Part shown: one piece after another, positions 52,520-62,679 of the stretch
Layout of the letters: each line of letters begins with the position of its first letter
How positions within the stretch are numbered: the stretch's first letter is position 1
Origin: WRGT01 sp964450405
GTDB taxonomy: Bacteria; Spirochaetota; UBA4802; UBA5550
Assembly (NCBI GenBank): GCA_964450405.1
Contig: CAYVCQ010000015.1
Span: 49,732 to 113,731 of the forward strand
Direction: 5' to 3'
Length of the DNA: 64,000 nt
Notes under the pieces: model-generated
Told to the model about the DNA's origin: nothing
The model's database searches: none
The model's input: the letters and a program-made list of their open reading frames with translations, nothing else
Program-made: the position numbers and the translations under genes

Positions 52520-54787
52520 ATGAGATATACAAAAAACATTTCGTTTCAGAATTTTTTCAGAATATTTAAGGATAAGAAAATACGTCTCTATTATTTTTTT
52601 ATACTGCTTCTGATATTCATATCCACCGGAATACTTGCTTATAAAGTTACAGATAAGATTTATTCCTATAATGCAGGTGATATTGCTCAGACTGATATAA
52701 GGGTTCAGAGGGATATATATTTTGTAAAGGATACTGAAACCGAATCACAGAAAAACATTGCTATGCAGAATGAGAAGCTCGTTTTCGACAAGGATAATTC
52801 CGTACTCGAGGATAACTTAAACTCTGCAGATATACTTTTCTCTGCAATAATAAAAACTATAGAAGAGAGCGTGCCGGCAGGTGTTGAAGATCTGGATAGT
52901 CAACTGGCAGTGCTTAAAAAAAGACTTCCTAAATCACAATATTACAGTGATGAAATTCTTTTAAGTCTACTCCTGTATAATAATCCAAGACAGCTGAAAA
53001 ACTCAGTTTCAAAAATTTTAATATATATTTATGATTACAAAGGCCTGGGAGTTCTTGATTTAGAATACACCAATCCTCTTAAGCTTGATATTAAGTCAGT
53101 AACAATAAGAAGTGGAGATTCCTCTGAATCAGCTGAAGAGGTTTCGGCAGTACTGGACGATCTGGTAACTACCGACAATGTAAAACTACGTTTATACAAT
53201 ATCTGTTATTCAGTTGCCCCGTTTCTTCCTCAGGAAACACTGCTGGCAGTCTCGGCGGTAATAAAAAATTATCTTAAGCCTAATCTTACATTTAATTCCG
53301 AAGAGACTTTGAGGCGTATTGATGAAAAGCTGAAGGAGATAAAACCGGTCACGGGACTTCTGAAAAAAGGCCAGACAATAATACGTGAGGGTGACACTGT
53401 GACAAACGATGTCATTCAGAAAATAGCCATAATGAACAAGTATGCAAAAACATCACACCTGAACTTTATAATGGGATTGATTCTTATTCAGCTTATATTT
53501 GTTGCGCTTTTAAGTTTTTTTACATTCAGTTATGAAATCTATTATTTTCCAGACAGGTATGGGATAATTGTAATTTTCTCTCTTATTATGTTTTTCATGG
53601 TATATGTTTTTTTTGCAGGGAATTTCGAAATGGCCGGTACCTCGAAGGTTTCATACATTCTTCTTCTTCCGATTCCATTTATTACAATGATGATATCAAT
53701 ATTGTATAATATTTATCTATCACTGTTTGTTGCGTTATACATTGTATTTTTTGCACTGATGATTGTTGGTATAGATACTCAGAGTGTTTTTCTTGCATTC
53801 AGTTCCGCAATCATGGGGACTTTTATCAATCTTCATGTTGACAAGCGGTCAGACTTTTTTAAAGGCGGATTGATACTGGGTGTAATAAATTCCATCATAA
53901 TTATTGCAATAGCATTAATCGAAAATACTCCATGGAAGATAGCATTTACTAATTCAGAGCTTGCCGTTGCAAGTGGTATTCTAAACTCGATATTAGCACT
54001 GGGGATTTTCCCTATCTATGAACACTTCTTTGGTATTACAACAAAATTTAAACTTCTTGAACTTTCAGACCTTAATGCGGATATATTTAAAAAAATGCTC
54101 CTTAATGCTCCTGGAACTTATAATCATTCGCTGATTGTTTCCACTTTAGCAGAAGCTGCCTGCAAAGAGATTGATGCTAACTATATGCTGGCAAGGGTAG
54201 GAGCATTCTATCATGATATCGGGAAGATAAATGATCCCGGTATCTATATTGAAAACGGGATTTCAGACATAAGAGCAAAAAAAATGTCACCAACTGAATA
54301 TTCCAGACTTATTATTTCTCATATAAGTAAAGGTGTAATAATGGCAAGGAAGCATGGACTTCCTGAATCGGTTATAGATTTTATAAAAGAGCATCACGGT
54401 ACATCGATGATGACATTCTTTTACCATCAGGCACTGGAAAATGCCAGCGGCAATACTTCGGTTAGTGTTAATAGAAGTGATTTTCAGTATCCAGGCCCTC
54501 AACCTCACAGTAAAGAATCGGCTATAGTAATGCTGGCGGATTCAATTGAGGCCGCGTCAAGATCGATCAAAGATCCTACCAAGGAAAGGATCGAAGGGAT
54601 GGTGAGGAAGATCATATATAACAAACTTAATGATGGCGACCTCGATGATTCAGGTCTCTCCATGGTTGAGCTTAAAGTTGTACAGAATGTTTTTTTAAGA
54701 ATGCTCTACGGGATATTTCATACACGTATAGAATACCCGGATAGTGAAAGAATAAAAGATCTTGAAAAAGAAGCTAAAGATGTTTAG
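52520..54787 (+). CDS. pgpH: 7TM-HD phosphohydrolase (PgpH type)
   Basis: A 755-residue membrane protein: an N-terminal helix and extracytoplasmic 7TMR-HDED domain, seven helices (about 310-500), and a cytoplasmic HD domain with H565-D566 (YHDIGK), then KEHHGTS and MLADSIEAASR. PgpH-family enzymes hydrolyse cyclic di-AMP. AAGGAG lies about 17 bases before the ATG, which is farther than usual. Its stop overlaps the next start. Signal bound outside is unknown. Confidence 0.9.
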   Translation: MRYTKNISFQNFFRIFKDKKIRLYYFFILLLIFISTGILAYKVTDKIYSYNAGDIAQTDIRVQRDIYFVKDTETESQKNIAMQNEKLVFDKDNSVLEDNLNSADILFSAIIKTIEESVPAGVEDLDSQLAVLKKRLPKSQYYSDEILLSLLLYNNPRQLKNSVSKILIYIYDYKGLGVLDLEYTNPLKLDIKSVTIRSGDSSESAEEVSAVLDDLVTTDNVKLRLYNICYSVAPFLPQETLLAVSAVIKNYLKPNLTFNSEETLRRIDEKLKEIKPVTGLLKKGQTIIREGDTVTNDVIQKIAIMNKYAKTSHLNFIMGLILIQLIFVALLSFFTFSYEIYYFPDRYGIIVIFSLIMFFMVYVFFAGNFEMAGTSKVSYILLLPIPFITMMISILYNIYLSLFVALYIVFFALMIVGIDTQSVFLAFSSAIMGTFINLHVDKRSDFFKGGLILGVINSIIIIAIALIENTPWKIAFTNSELAVASGILNSILALGIFPIYEHFFGITTKFKLLELSDLNADIFKKMLLNAPGTYNHSLIVSTLAEAACKEIDANYMLARVGAFYHDIGKINDPGIYIENGISDIRAKKMSPTEYSRLIISHISKGVIMARKHGLPESVIDFIKEHHGTSMMTFFYHQALENASGNTSVSVNRSDFQYPGPQPHSKESAIVMLADSIEAASRSIKDPTKERIEGMVRKIIYNKLNDGDLDDSGLSMVELKVVQNVFLRMLYGIFHTRIEYPDSERIKDLEKEAKDV

Positions 54788-55272
54788 TGAAGAAAAATCT
54801 GGCGGAAATCTATATGCTCAGTATTGAAATTTTTACTGAAGGCGATATCACTCTCCCTTATAAAGAACTGGCAGAGGATTTTTTTTCTACAATAACTGAA
54901 AATACACTCATACAAACAGCTACGGATAATGTATCACTAAATATTATACTTACGGATAATGAATACATAAAGTCCATCAATTCCGATTATCGGGGAAAGG
55001 ATACTCCAACCGATGTAATAAGTTTTGCCTACAGAGATGACCCGTTTCCTGTTATAGATAATCCGATGGAAGAGCTTGGTGATGTATTCATCTCGCTGGA
55101 AAAAGCTTCAGAACAGGCGATAGAGTATGAGGTTACTCTTGCCGAGGAACTGAAACGTCTGATAATTCACGGAGTACTTCATCTTCTGGGTTACGATCAT
55201 GAAAAGTCGGATGAGGAAGAGAAGAAAATGAATGCGCTTGAAGAGAAAATTTTTAATGCTGTTAAAATCTGA
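54787..55272 (+). CDS. ybeY: Endoribonuclease YbeY
   Basis: Single-strand RNase for rRNA maturation and quality control, 161 residues. Zinc motif HGVLHLLGYDH gives H128, H132 and H138. The GTG start at 54787 overlaps the pgpH stop; ATG 54814 (nine codons in) is the alternative. The phoH-pgpH-ybeY order is conserved. tilS follows 21 bases later. Confidence 0.93.
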   Translation: MKKNLAEIYMLSIEIFTEGDITLPYKELAEDFFSTITENTLIQTATDNVSLNIILTDNEYIKSINSDYRGKDTPTDVISFAYRDDPFPVIDNPMEELGDVFISLEKASEQAIEYEVTLAEELKRLIIHGVLHLLGYDHEKSDEEEKKMNALEEKIFNAVKI

Positions 55273-55293
55273 TCATACAGAATCGTACTGAAT

Positions 55294-56709
55294 ATGGATG
55301 ATATCTACAACAGATTCAAAAATTTCGTTCTGGAAAATAATTTAATTCTCCCCGGTGAAAAAATACTTCTCTCTCTATCTGCGGGAAAAGACTCCATGTT
55401 TATGCTTCATCAGATAACAAAACTTCAAAGTGAGATCAATTTCTCAATTGGAGTTTTCCATCTTAATCATTTAACCAGAGGTGATGAGACAGATAAAGAT
55501 GAGGAGTTTGTCAGAGAGAAAAGTAAAGAATATAATATCCCGTTTTATTCAGAAAGATTTGATTTCAAAAAGAATAGAGTGAATAGCTTATCCTTCGAAG
55601 AGCATGCAAGAGAAATAAGATATTCACTTCTTGAAAAAATCTCTGAAGCTGATGGTTATTCAAAAATAGCAACTGCCCATAATATGAATGACAATGCAGA
55701 AACAGTTCTTATGAGAATTCTTTCAGGTACCGGAATAGCAGGTATGAAGGGTATTCTCCCTGTTACGAACAGCATAATCAGACCGATTCTGGTTTTTGAA
55801 AAAAATGAGATATATTCCTTTCTGAAAAGTAATAGCGTTGAATGGAGAGAGGATCTCTCTAACGGAGAGAATCTCTATCTGCGAAATTATCTACGGAATA
55901 AAATAATCCCCTCAATAAATGAAAGATTTCCCCGTGCCGAGGAGAATCTTTTTAATCTGGCCGGTCACGCCTTTGAAAATTATTCTCTTCTCTCAAGCCT
56001 GGCGGATAAACTATATCCATCAGCTGTCATAAGAAATAAATCAGAAACGCTGATTGATGTTCATGATTTTCAAAAGGATATTCCTCTTATAAAATTTTTC
56101 ATTTCAAAAGTCTTATATGATGCATACAGATTCAGGATGAAAATATCTCTCCATAATGAAATTATCAGAAGGTACAAAATTGATTCTGCAAATATGATTC
56201 TCTATGAAAAAGATAGTTTAGTTGTGAGAAAAGGTTTACATAATAATAGAATTGTTATCAGTATAACAGACGAAACTGAAGTTCAAAAAGGGGCGGAGTT
56301 GTGGGAGTATCCTGTAACACTGAATGGAAATGATGCGATTTTACTTAGTGAAGTGAAAAAAGAATTAAAAGTCTCTTCTGTTGATTATGATTTTTATTGT
56401 AATAATAAAGATAATCCTGATATAGTTTTTATACAATCTGAAAATGAATTAAATAAGATTATTATCAGGAACAGGCGTCCCGGTGACCGTATTAATATTA
56501 AAAACGGGACAAAAAAAATTAAAGAATTAATGATTGAAAAGAAACTTGACAGTAGAATAAAAAATAATATACCGCTAATTGTGGCAGATGATCAAGTAGC
56601 TGCTTATCTTCCAGGTCTATTGAATTCAAATAATAACAGAGTTGCATGTAACTTCCATATCATTAATGATACCAAAAGAATACTTGCATTTTTTTTCAGT
56701 GATTATTGA
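55294..56709 (+). CDS. tilS: tRNA(Ile)-lysidine synthetase TilS
   Basis: Modifies C34 of tRNA-Ile to lysidine so it reads AUA, 471 residues. The N-terminal PP-loop is SLSAGKDSM, with Ala and Lys where SGGVDS is commoner. GVFHLNHLTRG-type and AHNMNDNAETVLMR motifs follow. A middle TilS domain and C-terminal TilS_C (IIIRNRRPGDRINI) are present, giving a full-length enzyme. ftsH lies 55 bases downstream, the usual neighbour. Confidence 0.93.
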   Translation: MDDIYNRFKNFVLENNLILPGEKILLSLSAGKDSMFMLHQITKLQSEINFSIGVFHLNHLTRGDETDKDEEFVREKSKEYNIPFYSERFDFKKNRVNSLSFEEHAREIRYSLLEKISEADGYSKIATAHNMNDNAETVLMRILSGTGIAGMKGILPVTNSIIRPILVFEKNEIYSFLKSNSVEWREDLSNGENLYLRNYLRNKIIPSINERFPRAEENLFNLAGHAFENYSLLSSLADKLYPSAVIRNKSETLIDVHDFQKDIPLIKFFISKVLYDAYRFRMKISLHNEIIRRYKIDSANMILYEKDSLVVRKGLHNNRIVISITDETEVQKGAELWEYPVTLNGNDAILLSEVKKELKVSSVDYDFYCNNKDNPDIVFIQSENELNKIIIRNRRPGDRINIKNGTKKIKELMIEKKLDSRIKNNIPLIVADDQVAAYLPGLLNSNNNRVACNFHIINDTKRILAFFFSDY

Positions 56710-56764
56710 CTGTAGTAAGTTAAAAGAAAAGAATATTATTATACACACATTTCAGGGGTAGAGA

Positions 56765-58660
56765 ATGAACAAAGTAACAAAACAGATAACTTTTGTGCTG
56801 CTGATTATAGTGCTCGGAATGGCTATTTACAAGATGAACGATACAGGCGTTCAAAAAGTTAATCTCGACTATAGTGTTTTTCTTGATAAAGCAAAAAACA
56901 ATGAAATTGCAAAAGTGCGGATAGATAACGGAAAGAAGATTGTCGGGAAATATAGAACTACTGATAATAAAAATGTCAAACAGAGTGAGGATGGTTATGA
57001 TTTCAGCACTCAGATTCCCTATGATGATCCTGCACTTGTAAAAACTCTGCTTGATAGCAAAGTAACGATTGAAGGCTCAGATGAAGATGACAAGATGCTA
57101 CTTAAGACTGTTCTTAGTTTTCTTCCATGGCTGCTTTTCTTTGCCTTTATCTGGTTTATGATGTTCAGACAGATTCAGGGAGCTGGAAACAAGGCTCTTG
57201 CATTCGGAAAAAGTAAGGCAAAGCTTAATCCGGATATGAAAAATAAAGTTAACTTTAATGATGTTGCAGGTGCTGATGAAGCAAAGGAGGAGCTTAAGGA
57301 GATAGTTGAGTTCCTCAAGGAGCCTAAGAAGTTTATAGCTATAGGCGCAAAGATTCCTAAAGGCGTTCTTCTTGTGGGCCCTCCCGGTACAGGAAAAACT
57401 CTTCTTGCAAGGGCAATTGCCGGTGAAGCCGGAGTTCCTTTCTTCTCAATAAGCGGTTCGGACTTTGTAGAGATGTTTGTCGGAGTCGGGGCTTCAAGAG
57501 TAAGGGATCTTTTTGAGCAGGGGAAGAAAAGCGCACCATGTATAATATTTATAGATGAGATTGATGCCGTAGGCCGTCTCAGAGGGGCTGGATTGGGCGG
57601 AGGTCACGATGAGCGTGAACAGACACTGAATCAGCTGCTTGTTGAAATGGATGGATTTGAAACAAATGAAGGTGTAATTATAATTGCCGCAACCAACAGA
57701 CCCGATGTTCTTGATCCTGCTTTACTACGACCGGGCCGTTTTGACAGACAGGTTGTGGTGGATTTACCTGATATTATAGGTAGAGAGAAGATACTTGCTG
57801 TTCATACTAAAAAGATTCCTCTTTCACGCGAAGTAGATCTTAAAGTCATCTCAAGGGGAACTCCAGGTTTTACCGGAGCCGATCTTGCAAATCTTGTTAA
57901 TGAAGGAGCGCTTCTTGCAGCAAGAAAGAACAAGAAGAGAGTAGGGATGCAGGATATGGAGGAGGCCAAGGACAAAGTTCTTATGGGCCCTGAAAGACGA
58001 TCAATGCTCATAAGCGACTCGGAGAAGGTTATAATCGCGTACCATGAATCCGGACATGCTATCCTTGGACTTATGACTGGTTCTGATCCGATACATAAAG
58101 TTACAATAATACCGCGGGGGAGATCACTTGGACTTACCATGCAGCTCCCTGCAGAAGAGAAACATATACATTCACGGAATCACTGGCTTAATCAGATACA
58201 GATTCTTTTCGGCGGACACCTTGCTGAAGAGCTTAAGTTTGGAGAGGTAACAACCGGATCAAGCAGTGATATATCAAGAGCTTCAGATATTGCGCGAAAA
58301 ATGGTAACTCAGTGGGGAATGAGTGAAAAGCTCGGACCTATGTCATTCGGAGCAAAGCAGGAGCAGATTTTTCTTGGAAGAGAGATCTCTCAGCACAGAG
58401 ATTTCAGTGAATCAACAGCTCAGAGAATAGACGAAGAAGTTGATTCAATAATTAAATTCTGTCTCGCTGAAGCAAGGAAAAAGCTTATGGAAGGTAGGGA
58501 TAAATTCGAGATTATGGCGAAACTTCTTATTGAAAGAGAAACGCTGGATGCATCAGATATTCTGAAAATTATGGCTGGAGAGGAGTTACCTTCGTTGACA
58601 AACGGTAAAACTGTAAAAACCAGCACTTTTGATGAGCAGGCTGTTGATTTAGAAGCATAA
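56765..58660 (+). CDS. ftsH: ATP-dependent zinc metalloprotease FtsH
   Basis: Membrane AAA+ protease that degrades unstable or misassembled proteins, 631 residues. Two helices lie at about 7-22 and 115-134. Walker A GPPGTGKT is at 205-212, Walker B IIFIDEID at 260-267, the SRH region ATNRPDVLDPALLRPGRFDR is at 309-328, and zinc site HESGH at 427-431. The C-terminus is short and charged. A bidirectional terminator follows, ending the plus-strand block that began with aspS. Confidence 0.96.
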   Translation: MNKVTKQITFVLLIIVLGMAIYKMNDTGVQKVNLDYSVFLDKAKNNEIAKVRIDNGKKIVGKYRTTDNKNVKQSEDGYDFSTQIPYDDPALVKTLLDSKVTIEGSDEDDKMLLKTVLSFLPWLLFFAFIWFMMFRQIQGAGNKALAFGKSKAKLNPDMKNKVNFNDVAGADEAKEELKEIVEFLKEPKKFIAIGAKIPKGVLLVGPPGTGKTLLARAIAGEAGVPFFSISGSDFVEMFVGVGASRVRDLFEQGKKSAPCIIFIDEIDAVGRLRGAGLGGGHDEREQTLNQLLVEMDGFETNEGVIIIAATNRPDVLDPALLRPGRFDRQVVVDLPDIIGREKILAVHTKKIPLSREVDLKVISRGTPGFTGADLANLVNEGALLAARKNKKRVGMQDMEEAKDKVLMGPERRSMLISDSEKVIIAYHESGHAILGLMTGSDPIHKVTIIPRGRSLGLTMQLPAEEKHIHSRNHWLNQIQILFGGHLAEELKFGEVTTGSSSDISRASDIARKMVTQWGMSEKLGPMSFGAKQEQIFLGREISQHRDFSESTAQRIDEEVDSIIKFCLAEARKKLMEGRDKFEIMAKLLIERETLDASDILKIMAGEELPSLTNGKTVKTSTFDEQAVDLEA

Positions 58661-58701
58661 AGAAACGATTGGAAGTATTAATTTACTTCTTCTGTAATTT
58701 A

Positions 58702-58747
58702 TAAAACAAAAATACCCCCGCATATCGCCGGGGTATTTTTGTTTTAT
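58702..58747. terminator. Bidirectional rho-independent terminator
   Basis: AAAACAAAAATACCCC is answered by GGGGTATTTTTGTTTT around a CGCATATCGC loop. An A-run on one side and T-run on the other let it serve ftsH (+) and recG (-), which converge here. Confidence 0.88.
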
Positions 58748-58760
58748 AATACATTGTCAT

Positions 58761-60848
58761 TTATGAGAGTAAAGACAGAATTCGTTTATGTCGTAAGCCT
58801 TTCAATTGTTTGTTGAATCGATTGTGCCGTATATTATTGAGTTCCTCTTCTATGTCAGGTATTTCAGAAATTGCAATTTCAGCTTCCTTTCTGGCATTGA
58901 TGATGATATCCATATCCAATGCCAGATCAGCAAATTCAAAGTCTGTAAAACCATGCTGTCTTGTCCCTATAAGCTGACCGCTCCCTCTTAGCTGGAGGTC
59001 TTTTTCTGATATAACAAAGCCATCATCAGATTCAGTCAGTATTTTAATTCTTTCTTGAGCATCACTGGAAATCTTCTCCGGATGAATCAGGATGCAGAAT
59101 GACTGATGTATCCCCCGTCCGACTCTTCCTCGCAGCTGATGCAGCTGTGCAAGGCCAAATCTTTCACAATGTTCAATAACCATTACATTAGCATTGGGAA
59201 TATCTATGCCGACTTCGATAACAGTCGTTGATACAAGTATATTTATCTCACCGTTTTTGAATTGCATCATTATGATCTCTTTCTCATTTTGCGGGATTTT
59301 ACCATGAAGAAGTGCTATCTTCATGTCGGGAAAGATTTCATCTTTTAAGTGATTATAAGTCTCCACTGCAGATTTGAGATCTATTTTTTCAGATTCTTCT
59401 ATTATTGGTAAAACATAGAATATCTGTCTACCCTGTGAAAGGTAATTGCGCATCGAGTTGTAAACACCTTTAAGTCGGGTTTCGGGGAAGGACATTGTTT
59501 TTACAGATAATCTGTTAGATGGTTTTTCGCGGATATATGATACATCAAGATCACCATAAAGCGTCATTGATAAAGATCTTGGTATAGGAGTAGCTGTCAT
59601 AACAAGCAGATCAGGAGTATCCCCTTTTATGCGGAGTTTGCTTCTCTGCTCAACTCCAAATCTGTGTTGTTCATCTATGATGATATACCCGAGATTTTTG
59701 AAAACTACTCCTGATTGGATAAGGGAATGTGTTCCGATAACAAGATCCGCTTCTCCATTAGAAATTTCATGATAAATTCTTTTCTTTTCCTTTTGAGTAC
59801 TGCTGCCTGTAATAAGAACAACTCGTATATCGGCTGGTAATATCTTCAGAGCGGTTTCATAGTGCTGTATCGCAAGAATCTCCGTTGGGATCATTAGAGC
59901 GCACTGCAGGCCTCTGCTGATGGTTATAAGAGATGTAGTCATGGCTATAACTGTTTTACCTGAACCGACATCTCCCTGAAGTAGTCTATTCATCGGGAAG
60001 GTTGAGTTAAGATCCTTTTCAATCTCACTTAGAACCGTTTTCTGATCGGAAGTGAGATTAAAAGGGAGAGTTTGAATGAATGAATGAATTATATCTGCAG
60101 AAGAGGAGCGATACTTTGATATACTTTTTCGGTTCACGCTTTTTAACAGGAGGATATAGTATTGAAAAAAATAGATTTCATTAAAGGCAAGACGTATTCT
60201 TGATTTTTCTGCATGCTCCATCGTATCGGGAAAGTGTATACCTCTGATGGCATCATCTATCTTTATTAAGTCATATCTCAATAAAACTGCTTCAGGGAGA
60301 GTTTCCTGTATACTCGAAATGTATTTCTCAATTGCAGCTTTAACTATCTTTCTAAATCCCCGGGAATCAAAACCGGTATTCTTGAGAGCATTCGTTGATT
60401 TATATAAAGGTATTATTCTCCCGGTGTTGATCGATTTATAATCTGAATTCTCATCTATAAAATCAAAATCAGGGTGCACAATCTGTTTGCTGCGGATTAC
60501 ATTGACTTTGCCTGATAATAAAATGTAATCACCCGCATGAAAAAGTTTGTGTAGAAAACCTGCAGCTCCGAAAAAAACTGCTGTAATAGAATCAGTCCCG
60601 TCGGAAACCTCAACCTGTAAAAAAACTTTTTTTCTCCGGATCAGGTTGACTGAAATAATATTTCCGGCTATAGTAACTTCTTCGCCGGAAAAACAATCAA
60701 CAATCCGTTTTAGCAGTGACCTATCAAGATATTTTCTAGGCATATAATAAAGCAGATCTTCAACAGTTTCGATACCAGCTTCAGTCCTTAATATTTCGGC
60801 TTTTACAGGACCAATCCCGTGTATTGATGTAACAGGGGTAGTGAGCAA
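58761..60848 (-). CDS. recG: ATP-dependent DNA helicase RecG
   Basis: Branch-migrating helicase for stalled forks and recombination, 695 residues. Wedge/OB domain to about 190, then superfamily 2 helicase domains: GDVGSGKT at 292-299, IIIDEQHRFG at about 389-398 and MTATPIPR at 417-424. The C-terminal RLKG-type segment (KDLQLRGSGQLIGTRQHG) is present. TTG start with GAGGAG four bases upstream; the small membrane gene ends just before it. Confidence 0.94.
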   Translation of the reverse strand: MLTTPVTSIHGIGPVKAEILRTEAGIETVEDLLYYMPRKYLDRSLLKRIVDCFSGEEVTIAGNIISVNLIRRKKVFLQVEVSDGTDSITAVFFGAAGFLHKLFHAGDYILLSGKVNVIRSKQIVHPDFDFIDENSDYKSINTGRIIPLYKSTNALKNTGFDSRGFRKIVKAAIEKYISSIQETLPEAVLLRYDLIKIDDAIRGIHFPDTMEHAEKSRIRLAFNEIYFFQYYILLLKSVNRKSISKYRSSSADIIHSFIQTLPFNLTSDQKTVLSEIEKDLNSTFPMNRLLQGDVGSGKTVIAMTTSLITISRGLQCALMIPTEILAIQHYETALKILPADIRVVLITGSSTQKEKKRIYHEISNGEADLVIGTHSLIQSGVVFKNLGYIIIDEQHRFGVEQRSKLRIKGDTPDLLVMTATPIPRSLSMTLYGDLDVSYIREKPSNRLSVKTMSFPETRLKGVYNSMRNYLSQGRQIFYVLPIIEESEKIDLKSAVETYNHLKDEIFPDMKIALLHGKIPQNEKEIIMMQFKNGEINILVSTTVIEVGIDIPNANVMVIEHCERFGLAQLHQLRGRVGRGIHQSFCILIHPEKISSDAQERIKILTESDDGFVISEKDLQLRGSGQLIGTRQHGFTDFEFADLALDMDIIINARKEAEIAISEIPDIEEELNNIRHNRFNKQLKGLRHKRILSLLS

Positions 60849-60849
60849 A

Positions 60850-61158
60850 CTACTCCTCTTCTGCTATATACCATACTGAATCTGGAATCTGTACATATTT
60901 ATTATCTTTAGTGTAAAAGAAGGTGTAATTTCTCTGATCGTTAAATGAAGTTATTTTTGTAACTCCTGTCCATCTTTTAATAATTCTGCCGTCAAATCCG
61001 AAAACTGTCACTGAAAGATTCTGTCCTGTAATTGAATCGATTTTTCTTTGAGTGATGTTTTTCTGCTCAGAGGTAAAATAATACCTGAAATAGAAATAAG
61101 CTGAAAAAATAAGCAGCAGTGTTACGATGACCATGATAATTCTTGACTTATTAAACAT
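60850..61158 (-). CDS. Small single-pass membrane protein of unknown function
   Basis: A 102-residue protein with one N-terminal helix (about 8-27, IMVIVTLLLIFSAYFYFRYY) and a short extracytoplasmic tail rich in charged and aromatic residues. No family recognised. AGAGGTG precedes the ATG. It lies between the ThiF-type gene and recG with gaps of about 12 and 1 bases, so it is co-transcribed. Confidence 0.6.
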   Translation of the reverse strand: MFNKSRIIMVIVTLLLIFSAYFYFRYYFTSEQKNITQRKIDSITGQNLSVTVFGFDGRIIKRWTGVTKITSFNDQRNYTFFYTKDNKYVQIPDSVWYIAEEE

Positions 61159-61170
61159 AAAGCACCTCTT

Positions 61171-61896
61171 TTATTTTGAACAAACTTTGCATTCGGTATT
61201 TTGTTTCATGCTGATACTTGTAATATTCATAGACTTGCCGTCTATGTAGAGAAGTCTGTTTTTTAGAAGATCGCCGGTATCTGTGAGATATTTAATTACC
61301 TCGAGGGCCTGCATTGATCCTACAATTCCCGCCATTGCGCCTACAATCCCCCGCGTCTCCTTTTTTATATTTTCCGGGATAAAGCAGGCGAGACATGGAG
61401 TTTCTCCCGGTTGAAGAAATGTCATCTGCCCGTAATACTCTGAAACACCGGCATGCATCATTGGTATACCGGTCTGAAGAGAAATACGGTTTAGTATATG
61501 TCTCGATTCGAAATTATCAAAGCAGTCAATAATTATAGAGCATTCCTTGATCTCGTCTATGAGGTTCCATCCGGCATCTGAATTAAAATGTGTAATTTTT
61601 ATTGTCTCGTTTAATAATGAGATTTTTTTTGAGGCAGTCTCAGCTTTCCACAAATCTGAATCAGATGTGCTGTATAAAATCTGTCTATTTAGATTGGATA
61701 ATTCAACTCTGTCTCTGTCGCAGATTTTAATGTGCCCAACACCTGCTGCTGCCAGATAATATAAAACCGGACTCCCTAATCCGCCGGCTCCAGCAACAAA
61801 CACGGTTGCTTTCTTCAACTTTTCCTGTGTTGAAATATCCCAGGTTGATATTTCCAGCTGTCTTTTATAACGGGTTAATTCAAGTTCATTCAGCAT
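61171..61896 (-). CDS. ThiF/MoeB-family adenylyltransferase
   Basis: E1-like enzyme that adenylates a ubiquitin-fold sulfur carrier (ThiS or MoaD type), 241 residues. The nucleotide loop GAGGLG is at 36-41 with D60 and R71, and the zinc Cys pairs are CLAC and CKVC (236-239). ThiF, MoeB and HesA cannot be separated from this sequence alone, and no thiS, moaD or thiamin/molybdenum genes are nearby. First gene of the minus-strand run. Confidence 0.82.
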   Translation of the reverse strand: MLNELELTRYKRQLEISTWDISTQEKLKKATVFVAGAGGLGSPVLYYLAAAGVGHIKICDRDRVELSNLNRQILYSTSDSDLWKAETASKKISLLNETIKITHFNSDAGWNLIDEIKECSIIIDCFDNFESRHILNRISLQTGIPMMHAGVSEYYGQMTFLQPGETPCLACFIPENIKKETRGIVGAMAGIVGSMQALEVIKYLTDTGDLLKNRLLYIDGKSMNITSISMKQNTECKVCSK

Positions 61897-62080
61897 AATA
61901 TCTCTTCATGATTAAAATAAAATTTATTAATTAAATATGTCAATATTAAATTCAGAATAGATTCCGGTAATTGCCAGTATTTGTTTGCCAGACTAAGTGA
62001 ATAATGGAGTAAAAATTTATCACTGATCATGTTCTCTGAGTAGTTATGATTCGCTTAAGCGGGATTATTTCAAAAAAATA

Positions 62081-62112
62081 AAAAAGCCTGCATATAGCAG
62101 GCTTTTGTTTTT
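62081..62112 (-). terminator. Rho-independent terminator for the tRNA operon
   Basis: On the minus strand, AAGCCTG-CTATATG-CAGGCTT is followed by a T-rich run. It lies directly downstream of tRNA-Tyr. The rest of the 215-base gap before the ThiF-type gene holds nothing recognisable. Confidence 0.8.
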
Positions 62113-62193
62113 GGTGAGGGAAGGATTCGAACCTTCGAAGGCTACGCCGGCAGATTTACAGTCTGATCCCTTTGGCCGCTCGGGAACCTCACC
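62112..62193 (-). tRNA. tRNA-Tyr (GTA)
   Basis: The minus strand folds as a class II tRNA with a long variable arm: acceptor GGTGAGG pairs with CCTCACC and the discriminator is A. The anticodon loop contains CTGTAAA (GTA) and GGTTCGAATCC forms the T arm. No CCA is encoded. It lies five bases downstream of tRNA-Thr in the same operon. Confidence 0.93.
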
Positions 62194-62198
62194 CTTTT

Positions 62199-62271
62199 AG
62201 CTAGCGAGAGGAATTGAACCCCCAACAAGCTGATTACAAATCAGCTGCTCTACCGATTGAGCTACGCTAGC
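62199..62271 (-). tRNA. tRNA-Thr (TGT)
   Basis: A 73-base class I tRNA. Acceptor GCTAGCG pairs with CGCTAGC and the discriminator is T. The anticodon stem GCTGA/TCAGC holds loop TTTGTAA, giving anticodon TGT. T arm GGGGGTTCAATTCCTCT. No CCA is encoded. First in the two-tRNA operon. Confidence 0.93.
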
Positions 62272-62287
62272 AAAAACAACGATGTAA

Positions 62288-62316
62288 CTGTTATTTTTAT
62301 AAGGCAAAGCTGTCAA
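62288..62316 (-). promoter_or_regulatory. Candidate promoter of the tRNA operon
   Basis: On the minus strand TTGACA (62316-62311) is followed after 17 bases by TAACAG. The -10 is poor, but the position would start the transcript about ten bases before tRNA-Thr. Confidence 0.35.
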
Positions 62317-62592
62317 TGTTTTTTTTGACAAAAATTGTTTTTTTTAAATCAGTGAAAATTTTGTCATCAAATTACATCATGTAACCGTAAAATAAAAGAG
62401 TAGTGGTTAAACATGTAGAAAACTTCACACAATAAAATTAGTTGAAACATTTATTTTAGCACATGTTCTGTTCTTGTTATAATATTAAAAGTCGAATAAT
62501 CCTATGTAATATGAACAGGATTAAGCATGAGCCATGTTGCAGCCTTTAGCTGATTTTGATCATTTACATGTAGAGGTATTTGATTTATTGTC

Positions 62593-62623
62593 TTGACATA
62601 TAATCAATATATTAAAATATAAT
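62593..62623 (+). promoter_or_regulatory. Candidate promoter for the TolC-family gene
   Basis: TTGACA (62593-62598) and TATAAT (62618-62623) are both perfect but 19 bases apart, wider than ideal. They lie in an AT-rich, partly palindromic stretch (ATATATTAAAATATAATATAT). The rest of the 408-base gap 62272-62679 shows no gene. Confidence 0.5.
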
Positions 62624-62679
62624 ATATTGCTTACAGCTGAAATCTAAACTTCTTATTAAATCAGGAATGTAATATATTC

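Noticed and set aside
57802..58140. Minus-strand frame of about 112 codons
   Set aside because: Antisense to ftsH; shadow of a strongly biased coding region.
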